Notes: a model not told the origin generated them from the sequence alone. Positions 30,278 through 40,902 are shown, counted from the first letter of the stretch. The stretch is DNA of 64,000 nucleotides from Saccharomycodes ludwigii (GCF_020623625.1 NC_060202.1:1784404-1848403); one strand, 5' to 3'. Made by a program: numbers and translations.

Positions 30278-30981
30278 AATATAGATTTATATACTGGTAT
30301 ATATAATATTATGTACGTGTGTGTTAATGAACTGCCATTCTTAATAAGTATTGTGCAAGATTTTTAATGCGATGAAATGATTTCTAGTGTATTCTTTTTT
30401 GCACTTCAAATCACTTTTCTAAAAAAAATATTAAAAAAAAAAAGAAATTTGTTAGTCTTTTGTTTTTTATGATTAAATTAGATTTATTACCTCTTTTTTT
30501 TTTATAACCTCGTTTGTTATGAAAAAAATAATAGTATTAAAATGTGAATAACGTGAAAGAATCATATCTTTTTTTAACATACTTTTTAAAAGCAAAAGTA
30601 CGAAATGTACGGATATGCGTTGTTCGGATAGCAACCGATATAGGGGTACTCGTCTTGTGTGTTTATTCTAAAATAAACGACGTACATGAACATTAAAAAG
30701 GGAGAGGTACAAGCTTATCGTTTAGAGTGTAAATCTACTACAAATCACATGGTGGCACGGCAACAAATCATATAAACTACCCCAACAGTTGTGAATTACT
30801 GAGATAATAAAACGGTATATATCTATATTATTAGTCAACAAGAACGTATCAAGTTGAAGATTTGTTTTATATCTTAAGACCATTCTTCGTAATTTAATTA
30901 TATAAAAGGAGTAAGACCAAAAGATATCTACTCTGGATTATTGTTGATGAAATTTATCCTTTACTTTGAAACTTTAAACTT
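30278..30981. other. THI5 3' spacer
   Basis: 0.7 kb of AT-rich sequence with no supported gene. Any N-terminal half of the methyltransferase would have to be here; I could not find its glycine-rich SAM-binding motif in any frame. Confidence 0.5.
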
Positions 30982-31364
30982 TTGTTAAAGAAAAAACTAC
31001 ATGGTTGTCACTATACTAACAGAACTATAAATTTTTTGTGTTCTAAAGCTGAAAATCTGAGCTCTGTTCTTCCACTAAATTCAGTTGATTTAATTACTTG
31101 TGCAGAAGCCATTCATTGGTTTGATACAGACAAGTTCTTCAAAGAAGCTTATAAAGTTTTGAAAACTAATGGTACGTTGGCCATTTGGGCTTATGCCGAA
31201 CCAAGATTTCTTGATTATCCAAAGGCAAACGAAATTTATGAGAAATTTGTTTTTGACGATGATAGATACATGGGCCCATGCTGGCAACAGCCTGGCAAAA
31301 CTCTGTTAAATTTTTTTGCAAAGATATTGGAGTTCCGACTAATATGTTTTCAGATAATAATTAG
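30982..31364 (+). pseudogene. SAM-dependent methyltransferase remnant (Tmt1/Crg1-like)
   Basis: A protein-like frame without its own ATG; it opens at a TTG. It contains the middle of a class I methyltransferase: SKAENLSSVLPLNSVDLITC, AEAIHWFDTDKFFKEAYKVL, then TNGTLAIWAYAEPRF and MGPCWQQPGK. These match the yeast trans-aconitate/Crg1-type family. The N-terminal third, including the SAM-binding glycine motif, is missing. Near 31302 the homology moves to a second frame (SVKFFCKDIGVPTNMFSDNN), which is then stopped by TAG at 31362-31364. A deletion plus a frameshift plus a stop make this a clear pseudogene of a roughly 290-300-aa protein. Confidence 0.8.
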
Positions 31365-32647
31365 AGTTACTTATGTCCCAATGATACGAAACTGAAAGTT
31401 GAATGGGTGATATTTTATATTTTAGCTGGAAAATAAAAATATGTATATATAAATTGTCAAGTAAGAAAAAAAAAAAGAAATGAAATAAAGCTTTTTTTTA
31501 TTTACTGTTTATCCGAGACTGATTTTAAATGGTTGTAGTTTTATTCCTTGTTTGTCCGAGATTGATTTTTCTTTTTTCTTTTTCCTTTTTCCTTTTTTCT
31601 TTTTTTCTTTTTTCTTTTTTCTTTTTTTTTTCTTTTTCTTTTTTTCTTGATTCTTTTTTTCTTGATTCTTTTTTTTCTTGATTCTTTTTTTCTTGATTCT
31701 TTTTTTTCTCAAAATAAAACAATTTTTTTATGTTGCAATTAAAAACCAACCAAAGTTTCTTATTGTTTTAATTACCTCATTTAAAACATTTACGAAAAAA
31801 TATGCAACTCTTTGTTTTTTTTTTTCAGTTAATAACTTGATGATATGAAAATATGCATAAGAGTTGTAAAACAATTACAATATTTCTATTTCTAGTATCT
31901 TCGTAAACAGAATCTCAAAGTTTCATGTTTACGTAAAAAGATAGTACAATGTTTTGTATATTTGGAGCGATAAAACAGATACATAGTTTTAAACGTATGA
32001 TTTTTTCTTTTCTTTTTTCAACTTAATTTATTAAGTAATTTTAGAAATCTTGTACTATTTTTGATATCTGAGGAGATTTTTAGGTTAAAGCAAAAAAATG
32101 TTTACAAATTCTTGTTTATATTGTCGAAAAAATCACAATTTTATCAACTGTTCATGTTAAGAAAAAAAAAACAAAAAAAAAAAAAAAAAAAAAAAAAAAA
32201 ACAACCAAATTAATTGCTAATATTTTGCTATTAAGCCTTTTAATACTATAGTTTTACTATGATATTAAAAAAACTTCAAACATTAGCTAAAAATATTTAC
32301 TCGGAACGTAATTACCTCAAACCTATTTTTCTCCGACATATCATCTCTATTGTTGCTTCTATTGTTTCTATTGTTATTATCTTTACAAAGCAGATGCCAT
32401 GATTATTGTTAATGCATAGTGCATGAGTATTTAATTTACGAGAATTTTATTTAATAACAAAAGTTGACACACAAATATGTGTATATTTTTCCTTCTTAAA
32501 GTGGCACGGCACCTAAATTATACCTTAATTTATCTTATTCATTTCATTTGTTTTTTTTTTTTTTTAAAGTCATTTGATTTACGAATATGTATCTATGTGT
32601 ATTTTTTTTAATGTGTTACGGCACCTAAATCATAATTTAATTTATCT
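31365..32647. other. spacer with CT microsatellites and degenerate repeat
   Basis: 1.28 kb of AT-rich DNA left of the retrotransposon. It holds a pyrimidine microsatellite (31568-31710), A tracts (32161-32202), and two diverged copies of a block with the core ACGGCACCTAAAT (32503 and 32621). Lys/Arg-rich minus-strand frames come only from the microsatellite. Confidence 0.6.
31568..31710. repeat. T/C microsatellite with TTCTTGATTC units
   Basis: A run of CTTTTT-type units followed by several copies of a unit containing TTCTTGATTC (about 31646-31708). Confidence 0.85.
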
Positions 32648-32648
32648 C
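32495..32648. repeat. degenerate ~118-bp direct repeat
   Basis: GGCACGGCACCTAAATTATACC (about 32501) recurs as TTACGGCACCTAAATCATAA (about 32619), each followed by TTAATTTATCT and preceded by TATGTGTAT. The retrotransposon inserted at the right edge of the second copy. Confidence 0.65.
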
Positions 32649-32652
32649 CTTC

Positions 32653-33070
32653 TATTGGGAAAAATCGGGGTCACCGATTAAACCCGCTTTATTATTCAAG
32701 TTACTAGACATCTTAATATCTAATAGTTACTCTTTTATAATAATTGTTCGCTTCCCTCTTTATATAATTCCTAACTATATAATTATATAAAGAAATAATT
32801 TTAATTAATATATTCTTAATTCTTAGTTTTGTGTCCTTTATATACCTTGATTTCCCTGTTTCAATCAAGGTACACCAGTTCGGGTATATCGTCATAAATA
32901 GGGGCTTGAGTGTGTAATATGACGTCATCAAATTATTACCGATATAATTTCGGGATTATTACCCCTAATTATTCGATAGTCCATATTAAACATTTATAAT
33001 ATTCCTTGCCGATAATCCATCGGGAAATAAACGGTTCAATTATTGGACAGACAATGTCAAATGTCCAACA
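32653..33070 (-). repeat. 3' LTR (418 bp)
   Basis: Identical by eye to 37726-38143. It contains a TATATA-type promoter core near the middle (about 32838-32844). The 72-codon frame in each LTR is not considered a gene. Confidence 0.95.
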
Positions 33071-33089
33071 TCCCCCATATTGATGAAAA

Positions 33090-36000
33090 TCAATACTCAA
33101 AATTTTTCATAAACAGTTTAATATTATCCTTATGTGGAGCAAATTTCGTTAACACATCAGCCGGATTTGACTTAGATTCAACAAATTTTAAATCAAATCC
33201 AATATTTCTCATTTGTTGTCTAGCTCTATATGCTCTGATTCCATGAAATTTATCTCGAAATTTAACAAAAGTATCAGCTTTACACAATTTTATTGCTGAT
33301 TGATTGTCACAATACAATTCTTTAGTTATCTCAGAATAATATTCTTCTAGTAATGGGATCCAGTATTCAAACTTCAAGGATGCCTCGTTTACTACATATG
33401 TCTCGGCTTCAGTAGATGACATACACGGAATGCTTGTAGTACCTGTTTTGTATCCTACAAGAAGATTGTTCATGTATACCATGTAGCCGTACTGACTTTG
33501 AAACTTTTCACGATTACCATGTGAAGCATCTACTATAATCTTAAAATTTCCTTTAATTATATCATCATATCTCCAAATTAATTTGTGGTTTCTCGTCCCC
33601 CACAAATAATTAATTGTTTTGTGTAACAATTTCATAATTTCTTCTGTTGGATATAGCTGATAACTTGCTAGTACATTTACGACGAAGTTTATATCAGGTC
33701 TATATTTGCCAACAACATAATTAAGCAATCCTACAGCTTTTCTACATTTTTGTATTTTCTCAGCTAAGTCTACTGAGTCAATTTTCAATTTCTCTGGTAG
33801 CTTGAAGTCGTAAACTAGGGGTAAGCTTGTAACCTTATCACTCAGATTGAAACCTAACTTTGGGAGTTTTTCTTCCAAAGACTTCCCCATAGTCATTGAC
33901 AAATGACTACCAACCTTATATTCTATTTCTAATCCAAGAATATCATAAATAGGTTCACCTCCATCATTGACTGTTTTAACCGTGTAGCGCGTATTCAACA
34001 TAGCAACCAGTTCTTTAAAATCACATTCTTTGGAGGAGACAACCACCATGTCATCTACAAATAGGCCCAAAAGAATGGTGTGTTTGATACCTTCAACACC
34101 ATCGTAATTCTTTTGATACAATGAAGGCCAAAATTCAATTTCTTGAAAACCTATCTGGATTAGAAAACTACTGATCTCTTGGTTCCAGAGATATCCACTT
34201 TGGCGTAGGCCATATAGACTCTTTCTTAATTTGAACAACATGTTCTTATATCCATAGACCTTAGGTGCCTTAACATACAATTCAGTGTTTATTGGAGCAT
34301 TCAAGTATGCGCCTTGAATATCCAATTGACCCAAATGCCAACTATTTGTCAAAACCATGTTAAGTAAAAACATCAATCCATCCTGAGCTAAGTTTGATGA
34401 GCTCAGAGAATCTTCGTATGTGGTTGCATCCTGGACATCTCCGCGCGCACAAATACGACATTTATACTTTCCAGATCGCTTGACATTGAATAATATTAAT
34501 AGTGGCACAATCTTTGATTGATCAACACTATCTACCGGAATGGGTTCCCCACTATCCCAAGTGTTAGATCCTTCTAATACTTCAATTTCTTTCTGCATTG
34601 CCATTAAATATTGATTCTTAATGTTAGGATCGCTAAGACGATAAACCTCGTGCAAATATAACGTCTCATTACGTATATGTTTGACATCAGCAGAGTTATT
34701 TCGTGCTGATTCCATCACTGCTAGAATCTTAGCTAACCTAATCTTTAATCTTTTTCTGGCTGTGACCATTGAGGGATCCTCTTGAATGGAGGCAAATATT
34801 TCCTCGGTGGTCATTTTTCTTTTCTTGTTGTTAGTCTGAACAACCCAATTGGTACTGTCAATAACACGAGGTGAATCTGATGATTCATTCTCAGAGTTAG
34901 AAGCAGAATCAGAATCAGAATCAGAATCGGATTTAGATTTAGAATCAGAATCAGATTTAGAATTAGAATCAGAATCAGATTCAGTGTTCGCATGTTCATT
35001 GACTTCATTGGATTTAATGTCGACATCATCGACTTCTTTTTCATTCTTATTAACGGTAGTCTGAGGTCTACCAACTGCAACATCAATACCATCACTTGGT
35101 ACATATTCTTCAGTGTCAGTAACACTATCTGTTCTTACACTACTCTCAGTGTTTGCCTCATCAACATCAAGTGCCTCTTCAGAAGTAGTTTCTGTATCTC
35201 CATCATATTCATTCCCTTGATATTCCTCATGTGAATCTTCACGTGAGTAATCAGTAATAATAGGAATAATTTGTTCCGATGAATCCTGATCAGTGGCAGG
35301 TATTACTTCTGCACTTTCATTGTGACTTTCATTTGTTTGACTACTTAATGGTTCTACTCTATTAGAATCCAATGAATCGTCTTTGGAGATAAGTTCATCA
35401 ATAAATTCGTCAATTACATTTTCTTGACATTCACCACTATTGAATGGACTTTTACATAGAGAAATACTAGAACTATCAACTATTCTCATTAAGGATGGCA
35501 CCCATACTAAATATCCAAAGGATGATTCAGATGGTGCCAAAACATAAGCATCTAAACCTCTCTTCTCGATCTTGTCATGAGTAGGATGATGTAAGATTAC
35601 ATGACTCCCAAATGGCAAGATCTTTGCGACATTCAATTTTGGTATAGACATTAGTTCTCTTGGAGAACATCCTGTATCGTTGCTGGCTGCAATAATACCA
35701 TTTCTCACATAACAACTAAATAATACCGCATAAAACCACAAATGTCTTGGTAAATTGGTATTCCCCATCAATGTTCGAGCATCATTTAATAATGTCAAAT
35801 TGAGGCGTTCGGCCACACCATTACCTCTTGAGTCACCAGCTGTATTATTTAGTAATTTAATACCAAATTTTCTCAAATATGCCATAACCAATCTATTCTT
35901 GTATGCCAAACCGTTATCTGTTTGAATATACTTGATTGATTTACCAAGGTGCTTTTCAACATACGGAACAAAAACCTTCAACACCTTCAAAATTGCTTCT

Positions 36001-37784
36001 GCAGATTTACTCTTTAGTCCATACACAAACTTGAACTTTGATTTTTCATCTGTAAAGCTTATAAACGAATGATAGTACCCTTTCTTAATATTACTCACAG
36101 ATCCAAATAGATCTGAATGGAAGTACTCACCGACTTCATAATATTGTTGGGCAATCGCTCTGCTACCAATAATATGGTTTTTATATCTGGATTTGCCTTG
36201 CATACACGTCACACAACCAAAACTATTGACATTCGACCAGTCAATATCATCGTAGTTAATACCTACCAAACAACCAGACTTGAAGCTTCTTTGTAGATCC
36301 TTAACATTTACGTGTCCTAACAAAACATGTATGTGATCCAGATTAAATTTTTCTTTAGACTTTGCTGTTCTCACCGATATGTTGTTCGGTGGAACAACCC
36401 AATTTCCAGGAAAGTAAATTGAATGTTCTCTTTCCTTCAAGTTTCCAACAAAACTATTATCCTTAGCATTCTTTATGGATAATTCTTGTTCATTTACAAT
36501 CAGATTGCACTCCTTTAAGCTTGCCCTACTGATAACTGGATCCATAGATTCATTAGTTACTCCGACAGCTCTAAACTTAATCTCGTTACCATTGATATTC
36601 ATGAACAAGTCGCCTACATATGGAGCATCAATAATGTTCTTATTGAAGTCCGTTAACGAAAAACGTGTGTTTTTATTTAAATTGTGCAACAAACTTTTAT
36701 TCACAATAGAGAAATCAGCTCCCGTATCATACAAGATATTCGGAAATTTCTTAATTTCAACTCTCAAAACCTTCTTAGTGCAGATAGGCCTAAGACTAAT
36801 TTCAGTGAGACCTTCCTCAGTCTCACCATCCTGATTATTAACATCAATACGACTAACTTTAGTCATATTCTCCTGATTGTTAACCAGCTTAACTTTACCT
36901 TTGGTAAGTGTCGAGGCATTAGATTTAGAACTATCCTTTTTCACAATAAGACTAGGACATTCATTTTTATAATGACCCTCCTTGTTACAACTGTAACACA
37001 CTACCTTTGCTTTGGTACTGGATTCGGTCATGAATCCGTAATCATCATGTTTATGACTACGACCATAAGCCTTAACTTCATTATCAACTCTTGACCTTAC
37101 TGACTTGGTCTTTTTGTACTGATCATACCGTTTGACAATGATATCCAATATGTCTTCTAATTTGACACTTTCTAATCCATTATACTGATAATCAATATAA
37201 TCACTAATGTTAGCGTAGGCTCCTTTCAAAGATTTAATGAGACGGTATTTTATTTCATAGTCACTCATTGGTGCACTGGATGCTTTGGTTTTAGCAACTA
37301 ATCTCAATAAACTTTTCTTGAAGATCTTAGCATTTTGTGAACCATCGTAGTGTAACTTTTTCCACTCACGACAAATACTGTCATAGCTATCTTCATCATC
37401 TTCATCAGAATCCTCATTCGCCAACTCAACTAACATATCATATGGTTGCGAATCCTTAAATTCACGGGGAAAATAAGCTTGCTTTTGGTAAAACAAGTTA
37501 TTTATACATCTAATCACAGTTTTGCTAGGGCGAACGCCGTTTGGACCAACATCAAATATGTATTCAAGGCCACGGCTAGCAACTAGATCTAAAAATACTT
37601 TACAGAAACTTCTAAAATTGCTCCTCGGAACATTTCTTTCATTAATTGTGAAATAGGAAGTTAATAATAATCTCTTGATAGTCTTGTCATCTTTGACAAC
37701 ATTACTATCCTGGGCAAAATCACCATATTGGGAAAAATCGGGGTCACCGATTAAACCCGCTTTATTATTCAAGTTACTAGACAT
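33090..37784 (-). CDS. Gag-Pol polyprotein of copia element, single frame
   Basis: A 1564-aa uninterrupted polyprotein. Order: Gag; zinc knuckle CYSCNKEGHYKNEC (263-276); aspartic protease DTGA (353-356); an HHCC integrase zinc finger (HVLLGHVN...CVTCMQGK); an integrase DDE core (HSDLFG near 558, QTDNGLAYKN near 622, NGVAERLN near 660); a Ser/Asp/Glu-rich linker (about 820-1000); reverse transcriptase (QLDIQGAYLNAP, LRKSLYGLRQ, the catalytic FVDDM near 1243); and RNase H (IVDASHG, SSTEAE, LYCDNQSAI). The integrase-before-RT order defines the copia group. Gag and Pol are in one frame with no shift or stop between them, unlike Ty1. Translation starts inside the 5' LTR; the first 19 codons lie in it. 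The stop is 20 bp from the 3' LTR. Confidence 0.96.
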   Translation of the reverse strand: MSSNLNNKAGLIGDPDFSQYGDFAQDSNVVKDDKTIKRLLLTSYFTINERNVPRSNFRSFCKVFLDLVASRGLEYIFDVGPNGVRPSKTVIRCINNLFYQKQAYFPREFKDSQPYDMLVELANEDSDEDDEDSYDSICREWKKLHYDGSQNAKIFKKSLLRLVAKTKASSAPMSDYEIKYRLIKSLKGAYANISDYIDYQYNGLESVKLEDILDIIVKRYDQYKKTKSVRSRVDNEVKAYGRSHKHDDYGFMTESSTKAKVVCYSCNKEGHYKNECPSLIVKKDSSKSNASTLTKGKVKLVNNQENMTKVSRIDVNNQDGETEEGLTEISLRPICTKKVLRVEIKKFPNILYDTGADFSIVNKSLLHNLNKNTRFSLTDFNKNIIDAPYVGDLFMNINGNEIKFRAVGVTNESMDPVISRASLKECNLIVNEQELSIKNAKDNSFVGNLKEREHSIYFPGNWVVPPNNISVRTAKSKEKFNLDHIHVLLGHVNVKDLQRSFKSGCLVGINYDDIDWSNVNSFGCVTCMQGKSRYKNHIIGSRAIAQQYYEVGEYFHSDLFGSVSNIKKGYYHSFISFTDEKSKFKFVYGLKSKSAEAILKVLKVFVPYVEKHLGKSIKYIQTDNGLAYKNRLVMAYLRKFGIKLLNNTAGDSRGNGVAERLNLTLLNDARTLMGNTNLPRHLWFYAVLFSCYVRNGIIAASNDTGCSPRELMSIPKLNVAKILPFGSHVILHHPTHDKIEKRGLDAYVLAPSESSFGYLVWVPSLMRIVDSSSISLCKSPFNSGECQENVIDEFIDELISKDDSLDSNRVEPLSSQTNESHNESAEVIPATDQDSSEQIIPIITDYSREDSHEEYQGNEYDGDTETTSEEALDVDEANTESSVRTDSVTDTEEYVPSDGIDVAVGRPQTTVNKNEKEVDDVDIKSNEVNEHANTESDSDSNSKSDSDSKSKSDSDSDSDSASNSENESSDSPRVIDSTNWVVQTNNKKRKMTTEEIFASIQEDPSMVTARKRLKIRLAKILAVMESARNNSADVKHIRNETLYLHEVYRLSDPNIKNQYLMAMQKEIEVLEGSNTWDSGEPIPVDSVDQSKIVPLLILFNVKRSGKYKCRICARGDVQDATTYEDSLSSSNLAQDGLMFLLNMVLTNSWHLGQLDIQGAYLNAPINTELYVKAPKVYGYKNMLFKLRKSLYGLRQSGYLWNQEISSFLIQIGFQEIEFWPSLYQKNYDGVEGIKHTILLGLFVDDMVVVSSKECDFKELVAMLNTRYTVKTVNDGGEPIYDILGLEIEYKVGSHLSMTMGKSLEEKLPKLGFNLSDKVTSLPLVYDFKLPEKLKIDSVDLAEKIQKCRKAVGLLNYVVGKYRPDINFVVNVLASYQLYPTEEIMKLLHKTINYLWGTRNHKLIWRYDDIIKGNFKIIVDASHGNREKFQSQYGYMVYMNNLLVGYKTGTTSIPCMSSTEAETYVVNEASLKFEYWIPLLEEYYSEITKELYCDNQSAIKLCKADTFVKFRDKFHGIRAYRARQQMRNIGFDLKFVESKSNPADVLTKFAPHKDNIKLFMKNFEY

Positions 37785-38143
37785 CTTAATATCTAATAGT
37801 TACTCTTTTATAATAATTGTTCGCTTCCCTCTTTATATAATTCCTAACTATATAATTATATAAAGAAATAATTTTAATTAATATATTCTTAATTCTTAGT
37901 TTTGTGTCCTTTATATACCTTGATTTCCCTGTTTCAATCAAGGTACACCAGTTCGGGTATATCGTCATAAATAGGGGCTTGAGTGTGTAATATGACGTCA
38001 TCAAATTATTACCGATATAATTTCGGGATTATTACCCCTAATTATTCGATAGTCCATATTAAACATTTATAATATTCCTTGCCGATAATCCATCGGGAAA
38101 TAAACGGTTCAATTATTGGACAGACAATGTCAAATGTCCAACA
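37726..38143 (-). repeat. 5' LTR (418 bp)
   Basis: The element's upstream LTR, driving transcription leftward. It includes the ATG and first codons of Gag. It is matched to 32653-33070 without gaps. Confidence 0.95.
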
Positions 38144-38148
38144 CCTTC

Positions 38149-39024
38149 ACTTCATTCAGGGTTTTCTACAGGTTTATTGTTAAAACTTTAAAATATTTCC
38201 CTTTTAAACCAAAATAGCCATGGAATATAATCAGCAAAAATACTTAAAACAAAGAATTATGGAGAATTAAGCTGCTATCTTTTTCTAAAGTCATGATTCT
38301 ATCAAAACTTTGCATAAAAGACTAGCAAACTGTCAAAAATTAAAAAAAACAAACTATATATATTCTTATAAATCTATGCAGAAAATGTAATATAAACTAC
38401 TACAAGTAAAAACTGAGTTCCTTCAAGCATTTAACAAATATATTTTTTATTTTTACATTGTAATATCTACGAATTCCTCATATGTTTATAATTTTGTTAT
38501 TTATTTAAACAGCTTATTTTTTTGAACTACTATTTCCCCCCTCTCCTCAGTTCAACTTATTAGATCTTGTAAGTAAAAAACAAGTATGGGTGTTACAGTA
38601 ACAATATATTCTCAATTAATTTTTGTGAGTTATTAAAACCTAGAGAACAATTATTTTGTCATCCGTAATCTTTTTTTTTTTTTAAAATCAAAATAACAAA
38701 ACTAAAAATAAAAAAATAAACCAAATCTGATTTTAACTGATGAACAAAAACAAAAAAAAAATTATTCGTAAAACCTTTATTACCTAGGTAAACAAGGGAA
38801 AAGTATTTAAGTAATTTATTTTCTATTTTTATCTCTATGTTTCTTCCGGAATACTAAATGATACACAAATCACGAATTATATCTTATTATCTTTTGGTAT
38901 TTAACATAATTATATAATTAAAACTGATCTTTAGTATAAATACATGCTTTGGGTGCTGAAATATTGAAATAAATTAAAGAGGGTTTTTGAAAACCCATAT
39001 ATGTAAAAATAAAATAGTTGAAAA
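38149..39024. other. spacer right of retrotransposon
   Basis: 0.88 kb of AT-rich DNA with A/T tracts. No tRNA gene is visible on either side of the element within several hundred bases, although many Ty1-type elements prefer such sites. Confidence 0.5.
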
Positions 39025-40902
39025 ATGAAAATGAATTTTTCCTCAACAAAAGAATTCTCACGGGCTGACGTCTGCAATTTTATAGCTATCTTGTCGCAAA
39101 TTATTAGCCACTCCATAGAGTTTAGACCCGAGTTTATTAGGAAAAATGAAAAATCCGAGCAACGGAAAAAACAGTATATTTTACCTGTGCTGATATCAGA
39201 CCCTTTGAAATTATCTGGTGGTTGTTTGCCTAAATTTGTCATTGACCTATACAAAGAGAATATATGCAAGTTAAATGCCAAAAACATTTATGAACAAGAC
39301 TACCATCTGTTAAATGAATACCATTCTAAAAAAATATATATGAACAGACAGTTGTCTGTTTCAGAATACGATAAATTACATAAAGTGGTGATAGCATGCT
39401 TCTACACACTTTACAGATGTGTTTTAGATTATAATGAAATGGAAGGATGTAGCGAAAAAAGGTATATCAAGATTAACAAATATATTGATGCTGCACCCTA
39501 TGATACCAACTTTCTTAATACCTCCCCTCAAACTATCTTTAAATCCAAAAATGGGTTCCAGAATGACACTTTGAACAATAAATTCCAAGAACAGTTATTC
39601 TTGACCGAAAATAGGTTTTCTCGTATATTTAAATCATTTGTTGGTGTGACTTTTAAAGAATACGAAAACTTTTGTTTTCAAACACTAAAAGAAAACCATG
39701 CGGTTTTAAAGCCTTATATTGATGTTATATCTGAGCTTAACTGTATATCTGATCATAATATTTGGAAAGAGCTAGCAGATGAACTTTTAGATAGTAATAA
39801 TTTTAAAAACAACAATGACACCAGCGATTATTCTAATGTAACTCATGGTGTGAATGCTGTTATTAATATTGATGATAATATTTGTCCAATAAATCAGGGT
39901 GTTTTAAATATAACAGAATTCACCACTAGTAACGTGAGAACAGGTGATAATTGTAACATTTTATTACCGCAAACTTTCTCATTACAAAATTACACTAGTT
40001 TTAGTGATAACAAAAGTAGGAAAAATACAAAAATAAGAAAGAAACTACTATTAAAAAAAATACCAAAGCTACAGCCAGAGTTTTTAATAGAATATAAGTA
40101 TCATCTGGCGTGGCCAAATATTAATAGCAAAATAGAAAAATTAAAAGCTGCTGACTCAGAACACCATGAATCTAAATTTAAAACGCACTCATATGGGCCA
40201 AAGGTTTATATAGATTTGACAGGTAGTGATACCTTCGGCAGAAGGGATATTAATACAAACAATAAAGTTCAAAACACAGCACCATATAAAACTACATACT
40301 TAAGCGTAAATGATGTCATTAGTAATAAATTTCGAGAATCCTCAAGACATGTGGCAAATATTACAGAAAATTTAGTCGCTACTAACTCTATAAATCATGG
40401 GGAATGGATTTCGGAGAGTAATATTAGTGTAAAAAATGGGACGAGTGATGATAAAATAAATAATGAGGCGAGTGATGATAAAATAAATAATGGGGCGAGT
40501 GATGATAAAATAAATAATAGGGCTTATTATAATTATAATAGAGATTCTTCAGACTTTTTCCCAGTCTCAAATGTTAAAAATACGCACGAATACGCCCCTT
40601 ATACTTATTGCAATAGTGTTAACTACCACCAACAGCAACTAAATGATTTAGATTTCCAAGCATCCTACAAATCCTTTTGCCTAGGTTGCAAAGGAGCAAA
40701 AGTATACCACGAAAATTATGAAAAGGATGATAATAACTATAGAGCGATTGCTACAGAAAATCCTAACAATCACGGTTTGGAAAATACAACAATAGTTTCG
40801 CCAAATTTGGTATCTCGTGGCAAATATGTTTCGAATTATTTTGTAAGCAAAACTACATCTGATGTAATTAGAGAAATGCTGTCTAACAAGGAAAAGCAAT
40901 AA
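39025..40902 (+). CDS. hypothetical 625-aa protein, subtelomeric
   Basis: A complete frame from ATG to TAA with an ordinary Asn/Lys-rich yeast composition. I do not recognise it. The first ~250 residues look globular (e.g. ADVCNFIAILSQIISHSIEF, FSRIFKSFVGVTFKEYENF). The middle is polar and Asn-rich, with a basic patch (RKNTKIRKKLLLKKIPKLQ, about 330-350). Residues ~470-500 contain three copies of a nine-residue unit (ASDDKINNG) encoded by a 27-bp repeat. No signal peptide or membrane span is visible. The basic patch and low-complexity C-terminal half would fit a nuclear or regulatory protein, but this is weak. It may be a fast-evolving lineage-specific gene. A minus-strand frame overlapping its start (38931-39287) has no support. 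Confidence 0.7.
   Translation: MKMNFSSTKEFSRADVCNFIAILSQIISHSIEFRPEFIRKNEKSEQRKKQYILPVLISDPLKLSGGCLPKFVIDLYKENICKLNAKNIYEQDYHLLNEYHSKKIYMNRQLSVSEYDKLHKVVIACFYTLYRCVLDYNEMEGCSEKRYIKINKYIDAAPYDTNFLNTSPQTIFKSKNGFQNDTLNNKFQEQLFLTENRFSRIFKSFVGVTFKEYENFCFQTLKENHAVLKPYIDVISELNCISDHNIWKELADELLDSNNFKNNNDTSDYSNVTHGVNAVINIDDNICPINQGVLNITEFTTSNVRTGDNCNILLPQTFSLQNYTSFSDNKSRKNTKIRKKLLLKKIPKLQPEFLIEYKYHLAWPNINSKIEKLKAADSEHHESKFKTHSYGPKVYIDLTGSDTFGRRDINTNNKVQNTAPYKTTYLSVNDVISNKFRESSRHVANITENLVATNSINHGEWISESNISVKNGTSDDKINNEASDDKINNGASDDKINNRAYYNYNRDSSDFFPVSNVKNTHEYAPYTYCNSVNYHQQQLNDLDFQASYKSFCLGCKGAKVYHENYEKDDNNYRAIATENPNNHGLENTTIVSPNLVSRGKYVSNYFVSKTTSDVIREMLSNKEKQ
40441..40521 (+). repeat. 27-bp tandem repeat x3 in hypothetical gene
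   Basis: Three in-frame units of about GCGAGTGATGATAAAATAAA plus TAATGGG with one to three differences, encoding SDDKINN-type repeats. Confidence 0.95.

Larger units (their letters stand above)
32653..38143 (-). mobile_element. Ty1/copia LTR retrotransposon, complete
   Basis: A 5491-bp element in minus orientation with two 418-bp LTRs at a constant offset of 5073 bp and no difference that I could see, so the insertion is recent. The LTR ends on the element strand are TGTTGG...CCAATA. The 5-bp direct repeat CCTTC flanks it at 32648-32652 and 38144-38148 (target-site duplication). A polypurine tract (ATGGGGGA) abuts the 3' LTR. A TGG-starting primer site (TGGTGATTTTGCCC) abuts the 5' LTR but does not look like the initiator-tRNA-Met site of Ty1. 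One long ORF encodes Gag-Pol. All enzyme motifs are intact, so it may be mobile. Confidence 0.96.

Noticed and set aside
31509-31749. Lys/Arg/Glu-rich minus-strand frames
   Set aside because: Pure translation of a T/C microsatellite.
32656-33070. LTR boundary at the first TG (32656) giving a 415-bp TG...CA LTR
   Set aside because: Flanks would not match. Moving the edge to 32653 gives a perfect CCTTC duplication on both sides and imperfect inverted ends TGTTGG/CCAATA.
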